From Candidatus Poseidoniales archaeon (GTDB lineage: Archaea > Thermoplasmatota > Poseidoniia > Poseidoniales > Poseidoniaceae), in assembly GCA_009887095.1 (NCBI GenBank), contig QXYC01000024.1:1-50566 (forward strand): a stretch of 50,566 bases of DNA, read 5' to 3'. The translations under genes were made by a program, and so were the position numbers. Below the pieces are notes generated by a model. The model ran no database searches. It was given only the letters and a program-made list of their open reading frames with translations, and was not told the origin of the DNA. Each line of letters opens with the position of its first letter. Position 1 is the stretch's first letter. Shown here in pieces: positions 27,052-35,811 of the stretch.

Positions 27052-27058
27052 GATATAG
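27052..27058 (+). promoter_or_regulatory. TATA-like box of the uS13-uS4-uS11-rpoD operon
   Basis: GATATAG in the 148-base gap, the longest in the window. It is ~60 bases before the uS13 ATG, so a leader of ~35 bases carrying a Shine-Dalgarno (AGGTGA, 27104-27109) would result. The rest of the gap shows no gene or RNA I can support. Confidence 0.45.
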
Positions 27059-27115
27059 GGGAGGTTGGTCGGAAACCTGCTTGACACTAGGTGTCGAGGT
27101 TGAAGGTGAAACAAC

Positions 27116-27583
27116 ATGGCACGACCAAAAGACGAGGATTTGGGAGAAGATTTCTCATACATTCTGCGAATGGCAGATACTGACATGGATGGTCTCAAGA
27201 CCCTCTCTACCGCACTGACTTCAGTCAAGGGCGTTGGTCCACGAACTGCAATTCAAATCTGCAAGAACACCGGCTTCTCACCTTCCTCACTCGCCGGTCA
27301 CCTTTCAGTCGAAGAGCAAGAAACCCTCCGCTTGGCAATCGAAGGCTACGCAGAAACAGTCCCTCTCTGGATGCTTAACCGCCAACGAGATCTCGAAACA
27401 GGGGACGAACTCCACCTCACCGGTCAACAAGTTACGTTGACCCTCAAAGACGACATCGACCGTCTTCGTACCATGAAGTGCTACCGTGGTGTTCGCCACG
27501 CTAGCGGTAACAAGGTTCGTGGACAGCGCGGCCGCTCAAATGGCCGTGGCGGCCTCACACTTGGTGTGAAGCGAAGCAAGTGA
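27116..27583 (+). CDS. rps13: 30S ribosomal protein uS13
   Basis: 155 residues, the archaeal length. uS13 sits in the small-subunit head and contacts the P-site tRNA and the large subunit. Visible features are VKGVGPRTAIQICKNTG (helix-hairpin-helix type) near residue 38, PLWMLNRQRDLETG, and the basic C-terminal RNA-binding tail VRGQRGRSNGRGGLTLGV. AGGTGA at 27104-27109 precedes the ATG with spacing 6. First gene of a four-gene operon followed by uS4, uS11 and rpoD, the standard euryarchaeal order. Confidence 0.97.
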   Translation: MARPKDEDLGEDFSYILRMADTDMDGLKTLSTALTSVKGVGPRTAIQICKNTGFSPSSLAGHLSVEEQETLRLAIEGYAETVPLWMLNRQRDLETGDELHLTGQQVTLTLKDDIDRLRTMKCYRGVRHASGNKVRGQRGRSNGRGGLTLGVKRSK

Positions 27584-27599
27584 TATGGAGGGATGATGA

Positions 27600-28259
27600 A
27601 TGGGAGAACCAAAGTTTGCACGACCTAAGTTTGACACACCTTCTCACCCGTGGAAGGCAGAACGAATCGAAGAAGAGCACCAGATTCAGAAGAATCACGG
27701 TCTCAAGAACATGCGTGAGATTTGGAAGGCCAAGTCTCAGCTCCGACGTCACCGACGTCAAGCCATGCGTTTGATCGGTATGTCCGACGGCACCGCCGCT
27801 CACGTAAAGCGTGAAGTCGACGACCTCACCCGTTCTCTTCACAACAAAGGACTCATCGCATCTGATGCGTCCCTCGACGACATTCTTTCTCTCGGCACCG
27901 AGGACATCCTCAACCGCCGACTTCAAGCACAAGTCTACTACAAGGGACTTGCAGCAACCATGAAGCAAGCACGCCAACTCGTGACCCACGGTCACATCTG
28001 TGTCGGCGACCAGAAAGTCACCATCCCATCGTACCCTGTGAGCCGAGATGAAGAAGAACTCATCAAGTATCACATGTCTTCCGATTTGAACGACGCAGAC
28101 CACCACGTCCGACAAATCATTGACGGACGTGCATCCTCTGCAGAATATGCAGTCGAAGAAGAAGAAGTGGACCCAGAAGCAACCGCAGAATTCGCTACTG
28201 AAGTGAAGGAAGCAGCCACATCAGCCCCATCCGCAGAAGACGCTGGAGGTGACGAGTGA
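27600..28259 (+). CDS. rps4: 30S ribosomal protein uS4
   Basis: 219 residues. uS4 nucleates 30S body assembly by binding the five-way junction of 16S rRNA. An archaeal N-terminus ([19 protein letters not shown]) is followed by the basic [11 protein letters not shown] and the S4 RNA-binding domain around [17 protein letters not shown]. An acidic, Ala-rich tail of ~50 residues extends past the usual end, a feature also seen in halophilic and marine archaeal homologues. GGAGG at 27587-27591 supports the ATG at 27600. The TGA stop overlaps the uS11 start (TGATG). Confidence 0.96.
   Translation: MGEPKFARPKFDTPSHPWKAERIEEEHQIQKNHGLKNMREIWKAKSQLRRHRRQAMRLIGMSDGTAAHVKREVDDLTRSLHNKGLIASDASLDDILSLGTEDILNRRLQAQVYYKGLAATMKQARQLVTHGHICVGDQKVTIPSYPVSRDEEELIKYHMSSDLNDADHHVRQIIDGRASSAEYAVEEEEVDPEATAEFATEVKEAATSAPSAEDAGGDE
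28245..28252 (+). promoter_or_regulatory. Strong Shine-Dalgarno for uS11
   Basis: GGAGGTGA inside the 3' end of the uS4 gene, six bases before the ATG at 28259. With the TGATG overlap it indicates translational coupling and selects ATG 28259 over the GTG at 28256. Confidence 0.75.
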
Positions 28260-28642
28260 TGACACGACGTGCAATTATCAACATCTTCAGTTCATACAAC
28301 AACATCCTCATGACAGCAACCGATCTTACCGGTGCTGAAACCATCACGACCTGCTCTGGTGGTCAAGTCGTCAAGTCCTCTAAGGACAGCGGAGGCCAAT
28401 TTGCAGCAACCCGCGCTGCAGAAAAGATGGCTGACTCCCTCAAAGAAAAGGAATTTACCCAACTCATCATCAAATACAGAGCACCTGGAGGCAACCTCTC
28501 CAACAACACCGGACCTGGGGCACAAGCCGCAATCCGCGCATTGACCCGTGCTGGAATGACCATCACTCGAATCGAAGACGTGACGCCAATCGCTCACGAC
28601 GGTACCAAAAAGAAGGGTGGCCGCCGTGGCCGCCGTGTCTGA
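28259..28642 (+). CDS. rps11: 30S ribosomal protein uS11
   Basis: 127 residues from the ATG at 28259, which shares its A with the uS4 stop. uS11 forms the platform of the 30S subunit near the mRNA exit. Conserved parts are [58 protein letters not shown] and the basic C-terminus [14 protein letters not shown] strong Shine-Dalgarno lies in the uS4 coding end. RpoD follows after 17 bases. Confidence 0.97.
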   Translation: MTRRAIINIFSSYNNILMTATDLTGAETITTCSGGQVVKSSKDSGGQFAATRAAEKMADSLKEKEFTQLIIKYRAPGGNLSNNTGPGAQAAIRALTRAGMTITRIEDVTPIAHDGTKKKGGRRGRRV

Positions 28643-28659
28643 TATTTGAGGTGGAAAAG

Positions 28660-29592
28660 ATGGAAGCAAAGACTGTTGAAGGATGGCCACAAGGGAACGC
28701 GACCCGCATTCTCCTTACCGATACTGACGCTGCGCAAGTGAACGCAATCCGTCGAGCTTTGATTGCTGACGTCCCAAAGCTTGCTATCAACCGAGTGGAT
28801 TTCTCACAAGGTGTGAACCAAGACAACAAGGGCGAAGTCCTTGAATCGGTCAACGTTCTTCCAGACGAGATTCTCGCTCACCGATTGGCAATGATTCCAA
28901 TCCCTACCTTCCCAGAAGAAGGTATTCACTTCTCCGATGCATGCCCAAACTGCATTGACCTCGCTGAAGAATCAAAAGGATGCCCTTCCTGCCAAGTTCT
29001 CTACTCGCTCTCTGCCCGAGGCCCAACCGCCGATGCAGAAGAAGACTACAAAACGGTCTATGCAGGCGATCTCACGACCATCTCAGACCAGATGTTTGAC
29101 ATCCGTGATGAGCACAAGCGAATCCCTCTGACCATTCTATCAAAGGGACAATTCCTCGAATTCTATGCTTTCGCAACCCTTGGGCGTGGGCGTGACCATG
29201 CAAAGTGGGCGCCTGCTGCAGCAATTGGTTTCCGCCCACAGCGCATCGCCAAGCTCAACAAGCCAAAGAAGGCAGAGGCACTCTTCGGCCTCGGCTTGAA
29301 AACATCTGATGGCAAGAACATCGATGCGAAGCTGTTTGGAAAGGACAAGACCCTCACAGACATCAACCACGTGATCGACATGGAAGCAGCGCTTCACCAA
29401 GTCGGACCAGGAACCGGGCGAGAAGGTGATTTCGATGACGCCATCACACTCGAAGAAGTTGACCACGCCTATGTGTTCTCTTTCGAAACCGACGGAAGCC
29501 TCACCCCAGAGCAGGCCTTCAACGGCGCAATGGACGAGCTTCAGAGTCGCTTCGAGAACCTCACTGGTGACATTGAGCGAGCCTTCGCTTGA
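28660..29592 (+). CDS. rpoD: DNA-directed RNA polymerase subunit Rpo3 (D)
   Basis: 310 residues from the ATG at 28660, preceded by GAGGTG at 28648-28653; a GTG at 28651 is in frame but lies inside that site. Rpo3 is the alpha/Rpb3-like assembly platform that dimerises with Rpo11. The N-terminal dimerisation part includes VNAIRRALIADVPKLAINRV and LAHRLAMIPIPTFPEEG. Four cysteines at 95, 98, 108 and 111 (CPNC and CPSC) occupy the position of the Rpb3 zinc site, so metal binding is likely. The C-terminal domain includes KWAPAAAIGFRPQ. Last gene of the ribosomal operon; eL18, uL13 and uS9, which follow it in many archaea, are absent here. Confidence 0.95.
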   Translation: MEAKTVEGWPQGNATRILLTDTDAAQVNAIRRALIADVPKLAINRVDFSQGVNQDNKGEVLESVNVLPDEILAHRLAMIPIPTFPEEGIHFSDACPNCIDLAEESKGCPSCQVLYSLSARGPTADAEEDYKTVYAGDLTTISDQMFDIRDEHKRIPLTILSKGQFLEFYAFATLGRGRDHAKWAPAAAIGFRPQRIAKLNKPKKAEALFGLGLKTSDGKNIDAKLFGKDKTLTDINHVIDMEAALHQVGPGTGREGDFDDAITLEEVDHAYVFSFETDGSLTPEQAFNGAMDELQSRFENLTGDIERAFA

Positions 29593-29661
29593 TGCTTTCA
29601 GCCCCGCGATTAACACCTCCCCATCCGAGGTTTCATAATGGAGCGAGTTTGACATTTACCC

Positions 29662-32600
29662 ATGCAGAATGCGCGCCGCACCGCCCTATGCCTGACCTTC
29701 CTGTTCCTCATCGCCCCGATGATGCCGCTCGTAACCGCAGCATCCCCGGACCACGACTTGGCTTTCGATGTGAAGGAACCAACTCCATCTTTTGCAGAAC
29801 CTTCGCTAAAGTCAATCGATGCACACCCTCTGAAGTCCCTTGAATTGTTGGCGCCTAAAGCCGGAACGAGCAGCGGTCGTGCAGCCTGCCCGAGCCCTTC
29901 GACCCTCCAATCTGACGGTGGCTCAAGCGGCGATGCAGGCTCAGATGCCACCACATCTCGTTCTCTGGGCACAAACCCAAACTCAGGTACAACAGGCGCT
30001 CAAGGGTGCGTTGACGCCACTGACACCGATGACTGGTACACTGTGACCACAACCGCTGGCAAAGATGTCGACGTTGAACTCGTCGTGCCCGCTGGTGCCG
30101 ATTTCGATCTCTACCTGGTTGATTCAACCGGGTCTGAATATGACTATGATTGGTCAGAATACAACGACCCCCTCGAAAAGGTCAGCACAGCAGGGACAAG
30201 TTTCTCTGGTGCCGCCTCAACCTTTTACATCAATGTTCGAGCCTATACTGGGGACGGCCAATACACGCTCAGAACATGGACAAACAACACACCGCCACGA
30301 CCCGATCTTGTCATCACTTCGGTGATTGAGCCTGCAACTGCGCAAGCAGGCGACACGGTGAGTGTTGAATACGTTGTTGAAAACATCTACAACACGACAT
30401 CAGACGCCTTCGAAGTCCAGTTCATCCTCTCAAGCGACCGGACGTACGACGCATTCGACACCTTGCTCGACGAATCCGAACCTGAGGCGGCCCTTGCAGA
30501 GAACACCTCGCGAACAACAGTTGCGTCAGTAACCCTTCCGAGCAACCTTCCTGATGGCTCCTACTACTGGATTATATGGGCGGATGGTTACAATAACCTC
30601 ACAGAATACAACGATACCAACAACAACCTCGCCTCGGACAAAGCCATGCTTGTGGGCGACTCTTGCCAAGACTACAATCCAAATGGTGAGGATGATGCAG
30701 GTCTCGGCGCAGATGCGCCAAACAATGAATCTGCAGCATCGACGCCCTTGGGGACCAACGTCACTGATTCCTACACCGGTTGCATCGACGGGCGAGAAGC
30801 CAACGATGTGTTTGCATTCGACGTTCCAGCAAATCACAATATTGAAGCACAATTAACAGTGGATCAAAGCGTGTTCTTTACCTTCCGTCTCACAAATTCA
30901 AATGACGAAACAATCGATTATGTCGGCACCCAAGGGTTCGTCAGCACCAATGGCGGCGACTATGATGGTGTAGGGGACACATACTTCCTCAACATCACTC
31001 GGTCCGGCACCGCTGTGAACTGGACACTGGACGTGTGGACGAACTACTCGACGCCTGCAGCGAACCTCATCGTCACAAATGTAACCGCCCCAACAACTGG
31101 AATCGCTGGCACAAGTGTCTCGATTGATGTTCAAGTGAACAATACGGGCTCTTTGTTGGCTCCAGCAAGCACCCTCAGCGCTTGGCTCTCGGTCGATGCG
31201 GCCCTCTCAACAGATTGGGACCTACCTTTGGGTAACATCAGCGTACCTTCGATCGATGTCAATCAATCAGAAATTGTTCAATTTTCAGGTACAATTCCTG
31301 CAAGCGCGCAAGGCGGTAACTACAGCATCATCGTCATGGCAGATTCTGGAGAACTTATCACCGAAAAGAGCGAATTGGATAATGAAGGAATTGCTGATGA
31401 AGAACTGTTGGTGAATACAAAAGCCACCGCATGCCCCTCACAGGATGATGCCGGCTCAGGTGCAGATGCAGGTGAAGACGAAAACACCGCTCTTCTCCTT
31501 GGCGAAGACGTGTCCATGACCATTACGGGATGCGTTCACGAAGATGTTGACGCCGCAGATTGGTTCGAAGTTATTGTCTCACCTGGCCTCAACATTACAG
31601 TGACACTCGTAAACGCTCCTGATCAGGACGCAGATGTCTATCTTCGAGATAGCGCAGGGGAATGGTTCGAACGCGGGTACCTGTCAGGCTCGAATGATGA
31701 AACCATTTCAACTGCTGACGATGCAACCTATGCTGGAGCAGGCGGGACGTTCTTCATCAGCGTTGATGCCTACCTCTCCCTTGGTGTTTACACCCTTGTC
31801 ATCGAGACAGAAGGCGTCGACCCTAATTCATTCAATTGTGGGCAGCAAAATGATTTGGGTATTGGCCAAGATGCACCCGCCGGTAACGGAATCGACCTCG
31901 GAACCAACCCCTCCATGGGTGGCGAAGGCTGCTTCTCGGGCGCAGACGATTTGGACATTTACGCATTCAGCATGAGCGACAGTGAAAATTTCGACCTTGT
32001 CTTTGAAGCGGACACAAGCCTTCCATTCACCGTCACAATTCAAGATGCTGGAGGCAACCTCATTGCTTCAGCAGACAACACAAGCTATGGAATGGTCTTC
32101 CAAACACTCGATTCTGAGTTTGAAGGGCAAACCAAGGATTACACCGTTGTGGTTGATGCAGCAGGCGGCTTCGGCCTTTACAACCTCTCCATCAACACAG
32201 TGGGCGCAGCACCAGCTGACGTTGCAATCTCCACGCTCGTATGCCCTCTGGATCACACATCTGGCGAAGAAGTGCAAATTTCATGGGAACTTGTCAGCCT
32301 ACGAGGTCCAGGTGATGACGCATCAATCGTTCTCCACATCGATTTGCTCGATGATACGGGGGCCGAAGTTGCTCGAATGGTCACCACCACCTCCACGGTG
32401 TCGACTCAAGGCAACCTCACATTTGGTGCTGATTCAGAGTTCTTTACAACACCAGATGAAACCTCGACAGGCAACTACACCTGCCGCCTCACCATTGATG
32501 TGAACGATGACCTGGTCGAAAGTGACGAGAACAACAACGTTCTCATTGGCGATTCTTTCTTCATCCAGAATGAAGAAGAATTGTGGGCCAACGATGTCGA

Positions 32601-33417
32601 CCGGGACGGTTTTAACACCACAGATTCCGGCGACGGAATTGTCGACGACTGCCCAACCACGTTCGGCGAATCAACCATCGACCGATTCGGTTGCGCTGAT
32701 ATCGACGAAGATGGCGTCTCGAACCTGAATGACTTCTGGCCGCTCGATGCATCCCAAGCTCTCGATTCAGACCTTGATTCATTCGGGGATAACCCATTGG
32801 GAACCGAAGGCGATCAATGTCCTGATGTGCCTGGAGTAGCAGGTGGAGAAGGTGGCGATGGTTGCCCTGCGACCATCGTTGATGCAGACGGCGATGGCGT
32901 CCTCAACGCCAATGACGATTGCCCAGACACGCCAGCTGGAGCCACAGTTGGAACCGACGGTTGCGAAGTCGACCCTAATGATGACACCGTCGACAACGGC
33001 ACAGGTGATGGAAACACGACCACGGATGGCAACACCACAACGCCTGATGACAACACCGGCGATGGCACCACGGATGGGGCAACAGATGGAACGGGGGACA
33101 ACACCGATGTGACGGATGTTCAATCAGACTCGACCATCTTTGGAATGTCGCCTACGATCGTCTACGCTCTTGTCGGACTTCTTGTCGTCGTCCTTGTTTC
33201 CGCTCTCCTCCTCCGTGGCCGCAGCAGTGGCGGCCAATCGAGCGCATTTGCAGAACAGCAAAAGGCCTATGACGCCTCAACCTTGCCTGCAGCAAACGAT
33301 TCCACCATCACGGCTGAACAACTCGCTTACGAGCAGCAACTGATTGCCGCTGGCTATCCTGCTGACGCCGCCCGAACCTATGCGGATCAACACTTCCGTC
33401 CATGGTTGACCAACTGA
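29662..33417 (+). CDS. Large surface-anchored protein with PPC, CARDB and thrombospondin type 3 repeats
   Basis: 1251 residues, very acidic. An N-terminal signal peptide (about 1-26, ending PLVTAA) is followed by alternating modules. PPC-like domains lie near residues 76-208, 334-465, 591-720 and 726-850, with motifs like DTDDWYTVTTTAG and DAADWFEVIVSPG. CARDB-like Ig domains lie near 214-330, 467-585 and 851-970 (PDLVITSV, LIVTNVTAP). Calcium-binding thrombospondin type 3 repeats run from about 975 to 1110 (DADGDGVLNANDDCPDTPAG). A Thr/Asp/Gly-rich stalk, a membrane helix near 1163-1186 and a ~65-residue cytoplasmic tail follow. Likely a cell-surface adhesin or scaffold; no protease domain is visible. 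Confidence 0.85.
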   Translation: MQNARRTALCLTFLFLIAPMMPLVTAASPDHDLAFDVKEPTPSFAEPSLKSIDAHPLKSLELLAPKAGTSSGRAACPSPSTLQSDGGSSGDAGSDATTSRSLGTNPNSGTTGAQGCVDATDTDDWYTVTTTAGKDVDVELVVPAGADFDLYLVDSTGSEYDYDWSEYNDPLEKVSTAGTSFSGAASTFYINVRAYTGDGQYTLRTWTNNTPPRPDLVITSVIEPATAQAGDTVSVEYVVENIYNTTSDAFEVQFILSSDRTYDAFDTLLDESEPEAALAENTSRTTVASVTLPSNLPDGSYYWIIWADGYNNLTEYNDTNNNLASDKAMLVGDSCQDYNPNGEDDAGLGADAPNNESAASTPLGTNVTDSYTGCIDGREANDVFAFDVPANHNIEAQLTVDQSVFFTFRLTNSNDETIDYVGTQGFVSTNGGDYDGVGDTYFLNITRSGTAVNWTLDVWTNYSTPAANLIVTNVTAPTTGIAGTSVSIDVQVNNTGSLLAPASTLSAWLSVDAALSTDWDLPLGNISVPSIDVNQSEIVQFSGTIPASAQGGNYSIIVMADSGELITEKSELDNEGIADEELLVNTKATACPSQDDAGSGADAGEDENTALLLGEDVSMTITGCVHEDVDAADWFEVIVSPGLNITVTLVNAPDQDADVYLRDSAGEWFERGYLSGSNDETISTADDATYAGAGGTFFISVDAYLSLGVYTLVIETEGVDPNSFNCGQQNDLGIGQDAPAGNGIDLGTNPSMGGEGCFSGADDLDIYAFSMSDSENFDLVFEADTSLPFTVTIQDAGGNLIASADNTSYGMVFQTLDSEFEGQTKDYTVVVDAAGGFGLYNLSINTVGAAPADVAISTLVCPLDHTSGEEVQISWELVSLRGPGDDASIVLHIDLLDDTGAEVARMVTTTSTVSTQGNLTFGADSEFFTTPDETSTGNYTCRLTIDVNDDLVESDENNNVLIGDSFFIQNEEELWANDVDRDGFNTTDSGDGIVDDCPTTFGESTIDRFGCADIDEDGVSNLNDFWPLDASQALDSDLDSFGDNPLGTEGDQCPDVPGVAGGEGGDGCPATIVDADGDGVLNANDDCPDTPAGATVGTDGCEVDPNDDTVDNGTGDGNTTTDGNTTTPDDNTGDGTTDGATDGTGDNTDVTDVQSDSTIFGMSPTIVYALVGLLVVVLVSALLLRGRSSGGQSSAFAEQQKAYDASTLPAANDSTITAEQLAYEQQLIAAGYPADAARTYADQHFRPWLTN

Positions 33418-33475
33418 TGCTGGCCCCGTCCGTGTGAAAGCGAATGCTCTTGACCCCCCTCCGTGTGGGCGAAGC

Positions 33476-33958
33476 ATGCACGCCCTCATGGAGACCAGCG
33501 CCGGAAACATCACAATCGAACTTTACCACGGAAGTGCCCCTGACACAGTGGCGAACTTCGTCAAATTAGTCGAAATGGGTCACTACGATGGCCTCCACTT
33601 CCACCGTGTGATTGAAGACTTCATGATTCAAGGCGGCTGCCCGCATTCCAAGGACCCAATGTCACGCCGAGCTGGAACAGGCGGCCCTGGCTGGAACATC
33701 CCTTGTGAGCCATCTGCCCTTCGCTTGAAGCACGATAAGCCAGGTATCTTCTCCATGGCGAACGCAGGAAAGAACACGGGCGGCTCCCAATTCTTCCTCA
33801 CCACTGTCGCGACACCTTGGCTCAATGGAAACCACGCTGTTTTCGGCGAGGTTGTTGAAGGGATGGATGTTGTGAAGGCAATCGAAGGCTGCCGAAAACT
33901 CCCCGGCGATCGCCCAGCGGAACCACAACAAATCATCCGCGTCTCCATTATGGAGTGA
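33476..33958 (+). CDS. Peptidyl-prolyl cis-trans isomerase, cyclophilin type
   Basis: 160 residues from the ATG at 33476; the frame opens at GTG 33434 and a further ATG is at 33488. Cyclophilins speed proline isomerisation during protein folding. Core motifs are NITIELYHGSAPDTVANF, the catalytic HFHRVIEDFMIQGG with its arginine, FSMANAGKNTGGSQFF, and WLNGNHAVFGEVVEGMDVV. No signal peptide is seen, so the enzyme is cytosolic. It lies 58 bases after the large surface protein and 110 bases before fumC. That 110-base gap shows nothing else I can support. Confidence 0.93.
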   Translation: MHALMETSAGNITIELYHGSAPDTVANFVKLVEMGHYDGLHFHRVIEDFMIQGGCPHSKDPMSRRAGTGGPGWNIPCEPSALRLKHDKPGIFSMANAGKNTGGSQFFLTTVATPWLNGNHAVFGEVVEGMDVVKAIEGCRKLPGDRPAEPQQIIRVSIME

Positions 33959-34068
33959 AGGAGTCACTGGCCCACCCACATTCCTGCACTGGACGGAAGC
34001 GCCCGTTCTGAGGCAATCAAGGGGAATTCCGTACGAACGGTGAAGAAGTACCGCTTCCACGGCGGAGC

Positions 34069-35466
34069 ATGGCAAATGTACGCATTGAGGCGGACACCAT
34101 GGGCGAACTCGAAGTTCCAGCCGACAAATACTACGGGTGTCAAACCGCTCGGTCACTCATCAATTTCGACATCGGTTCAGACACCATGCCACTCGGCGTC
34201 ATTCGTGCATTTGGCATCCTGAAGCAGGCTGCTGCAAAGACGAATGTGGCGCTTGAGCAACTTGACCCAGAGGTTGGAGCGTTGATCATCGCTGCTGCAC
34301 AAGAGGTGCTTGATGGTGCACTAAACGACCATTTCCCACTGCGCATTTGGCAAACTGGGAGCGGTACCCAATCCAACATGAACACCAATGAAGTCATTGC
34401 TAACCGGGCTATTGAGATGGCAGGGGGCGTTCTCGGATCGAAAACGCCAGTCCATCCAAACGATCACGTCAACCGCGCTCAATCCTCCAATGACACCTTC
34501 CCAACCGCCATGCACATCGCAGCGGCGGAAGCGCTCACACACGAACTCCTTCCAAGCGTTCGAGCGCTTCGTAACGCACTCGATGAGAAAGCAAAGGCAT
34601 GGGCCGGCATCGTCAAGATTGGCCGAACCCACCTCATGGACGCCGTGCCACTCACGCTTGGTCAAGAGGCCTCGGGCTGGGTGGCGCAATTGGACGCAGA
34701 TCTTCGCCGAATCGATTTCGCCCTCGATGACTTGTTTGAACTTGCTTTGGGCGGCACTGCTGTCGGCACAGGCCTCAACACGCATCCTCTCTTTGCTCAG
34801 ATGGTCGCTGATGAGATCGCCAACATCACTGGCCTCACATTCTGCACCGCAGAAAACAAATTTGCGCAACTCGCCGCACACGATGCTGTCGTTGCTGCCT
34901 CTGGGGCCCTCAACACCCTTGCTGTGTCGTTGATGAAAATTGCAAATGATGTGCGGTGGCTCGGTTCAGGGCCACGATGCGGCTTTGGGGAACTCGCCCT
35001 TCCAGCCAACGAACCCGGTTCGTCAATCATGCCTGGAAAAGTCAACCCAACTCAAGCTGAAGCCCTCACAATGGTGTGCGCTCAAGTCATGGGCAACAAC
35101 ACCGCCATCACCGTTGGCGGCAGCCAAGGCAACTTCGAATTGAATGTCTACAAGCCAATGATGATTCACAACCTCTTGCATTCAATTGAATTGCTGAGCG
35201 ACTCATGTCGAGCGTTCCGGACCAAATGCGTTGAGGGCCTGGAACCTGTTGAGGAGAACATTGCGAACCACCTCGAAAACTCACTCATGTTGGTCACGGC
35301 ACTCAACAACCACATTGGCTACGACAAGGCTGCAAAGATTGCTAAAAACGCCCATGAGAAAGGCACTACACTCCGAGCATCCGCTCTCGAACTCGGTTAT
35401 TTAACCAACGAAGAGTTCGATCAGTGGGTCCGTCCAGAAGAGATGACAGGGCCACGCTCGAGTTAA
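34069..35466 (+). CDS. fumC: Class II fumarate hydratase
   Basis: 465 residues, iron-independent fumarase of the aspartase/fumarase superfamily, interconverting fumarate and malate in the TCA cycle. Signatures are [37 protein letters not shown] and the [10 protein letters not shown] loop that carries the catalytic serine; the other catalytic-site region is [10 protein letters not shown]. Length matches bacterial FumC. Many archaea use a two-subunit class I enzyme instead, so this gene may be of bacterial origin. It faces the small membrane gene at 35477 with 10 bases between stops. Confidence 0.95.
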   Translation: MANVRIEADTMGELEVPADKYYGCQTARSLINFDIGSDTMPLGVIRAFGILKQAAAKTNVALEQLDPEVGALIIAAAQEVLDGALNDHFPLRIWQTGSGTQSNMNTNEVIANRAIEMAGGVLGSKTPVHPNDHVNRAQSSNDTFPTAMHIAAAEALTHELLPSVRALRNALDEKAKAWAGIVKIGRTHLMDAVPLTLGQEASGWVAQLDADLRRIDFALDDLFELALGGTAVGTGLNTHPLFAQMVADEIANITGLTFCTAENKFAQLAAHDAVVAASGALNTLAVSLMKIANDVRWLGSGPRCGFGELALPANEPGSSIMPGKVNPTQAEALTMVCAQVMGNNTAITVGGSQGNFELNVYKPMMIHNLLHSIELLSDSCRAFRTKCVEGLEPVEENIANHLENSLMLVTALNNHIGYDKAAKIAKNAHEKGTTLRASALELGYLTNEEFDQWVRPEEMTGPRSS

Positions 35467-35476
35467 ACCGCAGAAT

Positions 35477-35719
35477 TTAGTCCACGTCTGTGGCCGAGGT
35501 ACGCAGGGTACGCCCAAGCCAAAACCCACCACAGTTCACGAAGACATCAGAAATTTTGTTGCTCCATTCCTCAGATGCAAATTCATAGGGCAGGTACAAT
35601 TCCAAAATTTCCCACCCGATTGAAAGGGCCAAGAATGAGCCCCACCCCATCTTCAATACATAGCCAACAATGCCCCACTGAACGAAGTGTCCTAAGGACC
35701 ACATATTGAGAAGCGCCAT
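35477..35719 (-). CDS. Small membrane protein, VanZ/DUF2585-like pattern
   Basis: 80 residues from the ATG at 35719; the frame also opens at TTG 35734. Two or three hydrophobic helices are seen: NMWSLGHFVQWGIVGYVL, then WGSFLALSIGWEILELYLPY, and the C-terminal VNCGGFWLGRTLR. The pairing of a His-containing first helix with GWEILE and a later SDVFVNCGGF resembles small polytopic proteins of the DUF2585/VanZ-like type. A minus-strand TATA-like element (35741-35749) lies ~25 bases ahead of the ATG, favouring a leaderless transcript. Function unknown. Confidence 0.6.
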   Translation of the reverse strand: MALLNMWSLGHFVQWGIVGYVLKMGWGSFLALSIGWEILELYLPYEFASEEWSNKISDVFVNCGGFWLGRTLRTSATDVD

Positions 35720-35740
35720 GGTTGTGCCAGCCAAATTGAG

Positions 35741-35749
35741 GGTATAAGC
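35741..35749 (-). promoter_or_regulatory. TATA-like box for the small membrane gene
   Basis: Reads GCTTATACC on the minus strand, ~22-30 bases before the ATG at 35719. It supports a leaderless start and helps choose ATG 35719 over TTG 35734. Confidence 0.4.
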
Positions 35750-35781
35750 ATATGAAAATCCGGCTTTTCGGTCGCCAACAG

Positions 35782-35789
35782 TATAATAT
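35782..35789 (+). promoter_or_regulatory. TATA box for the acidic secreted protein gene
   Basis: TATAATAT lies 23-30 bases before the ATG at 35812, optimal for archaeal TBP and a leaderless mRNA. It lies inside the apparent extension from 35752, so that upstream ATG is unlikely to be the start. Confidence 0.55.
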
Positions 35790-35811
35790 TCTCGTAGATA
35801 ATGGAATTACC

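Noticed and set aside
26967-27053. 28-codon frame in the gap before uS13
   Set aside because: Too short, no motif, and it runs into the likely promoter; probably chance.
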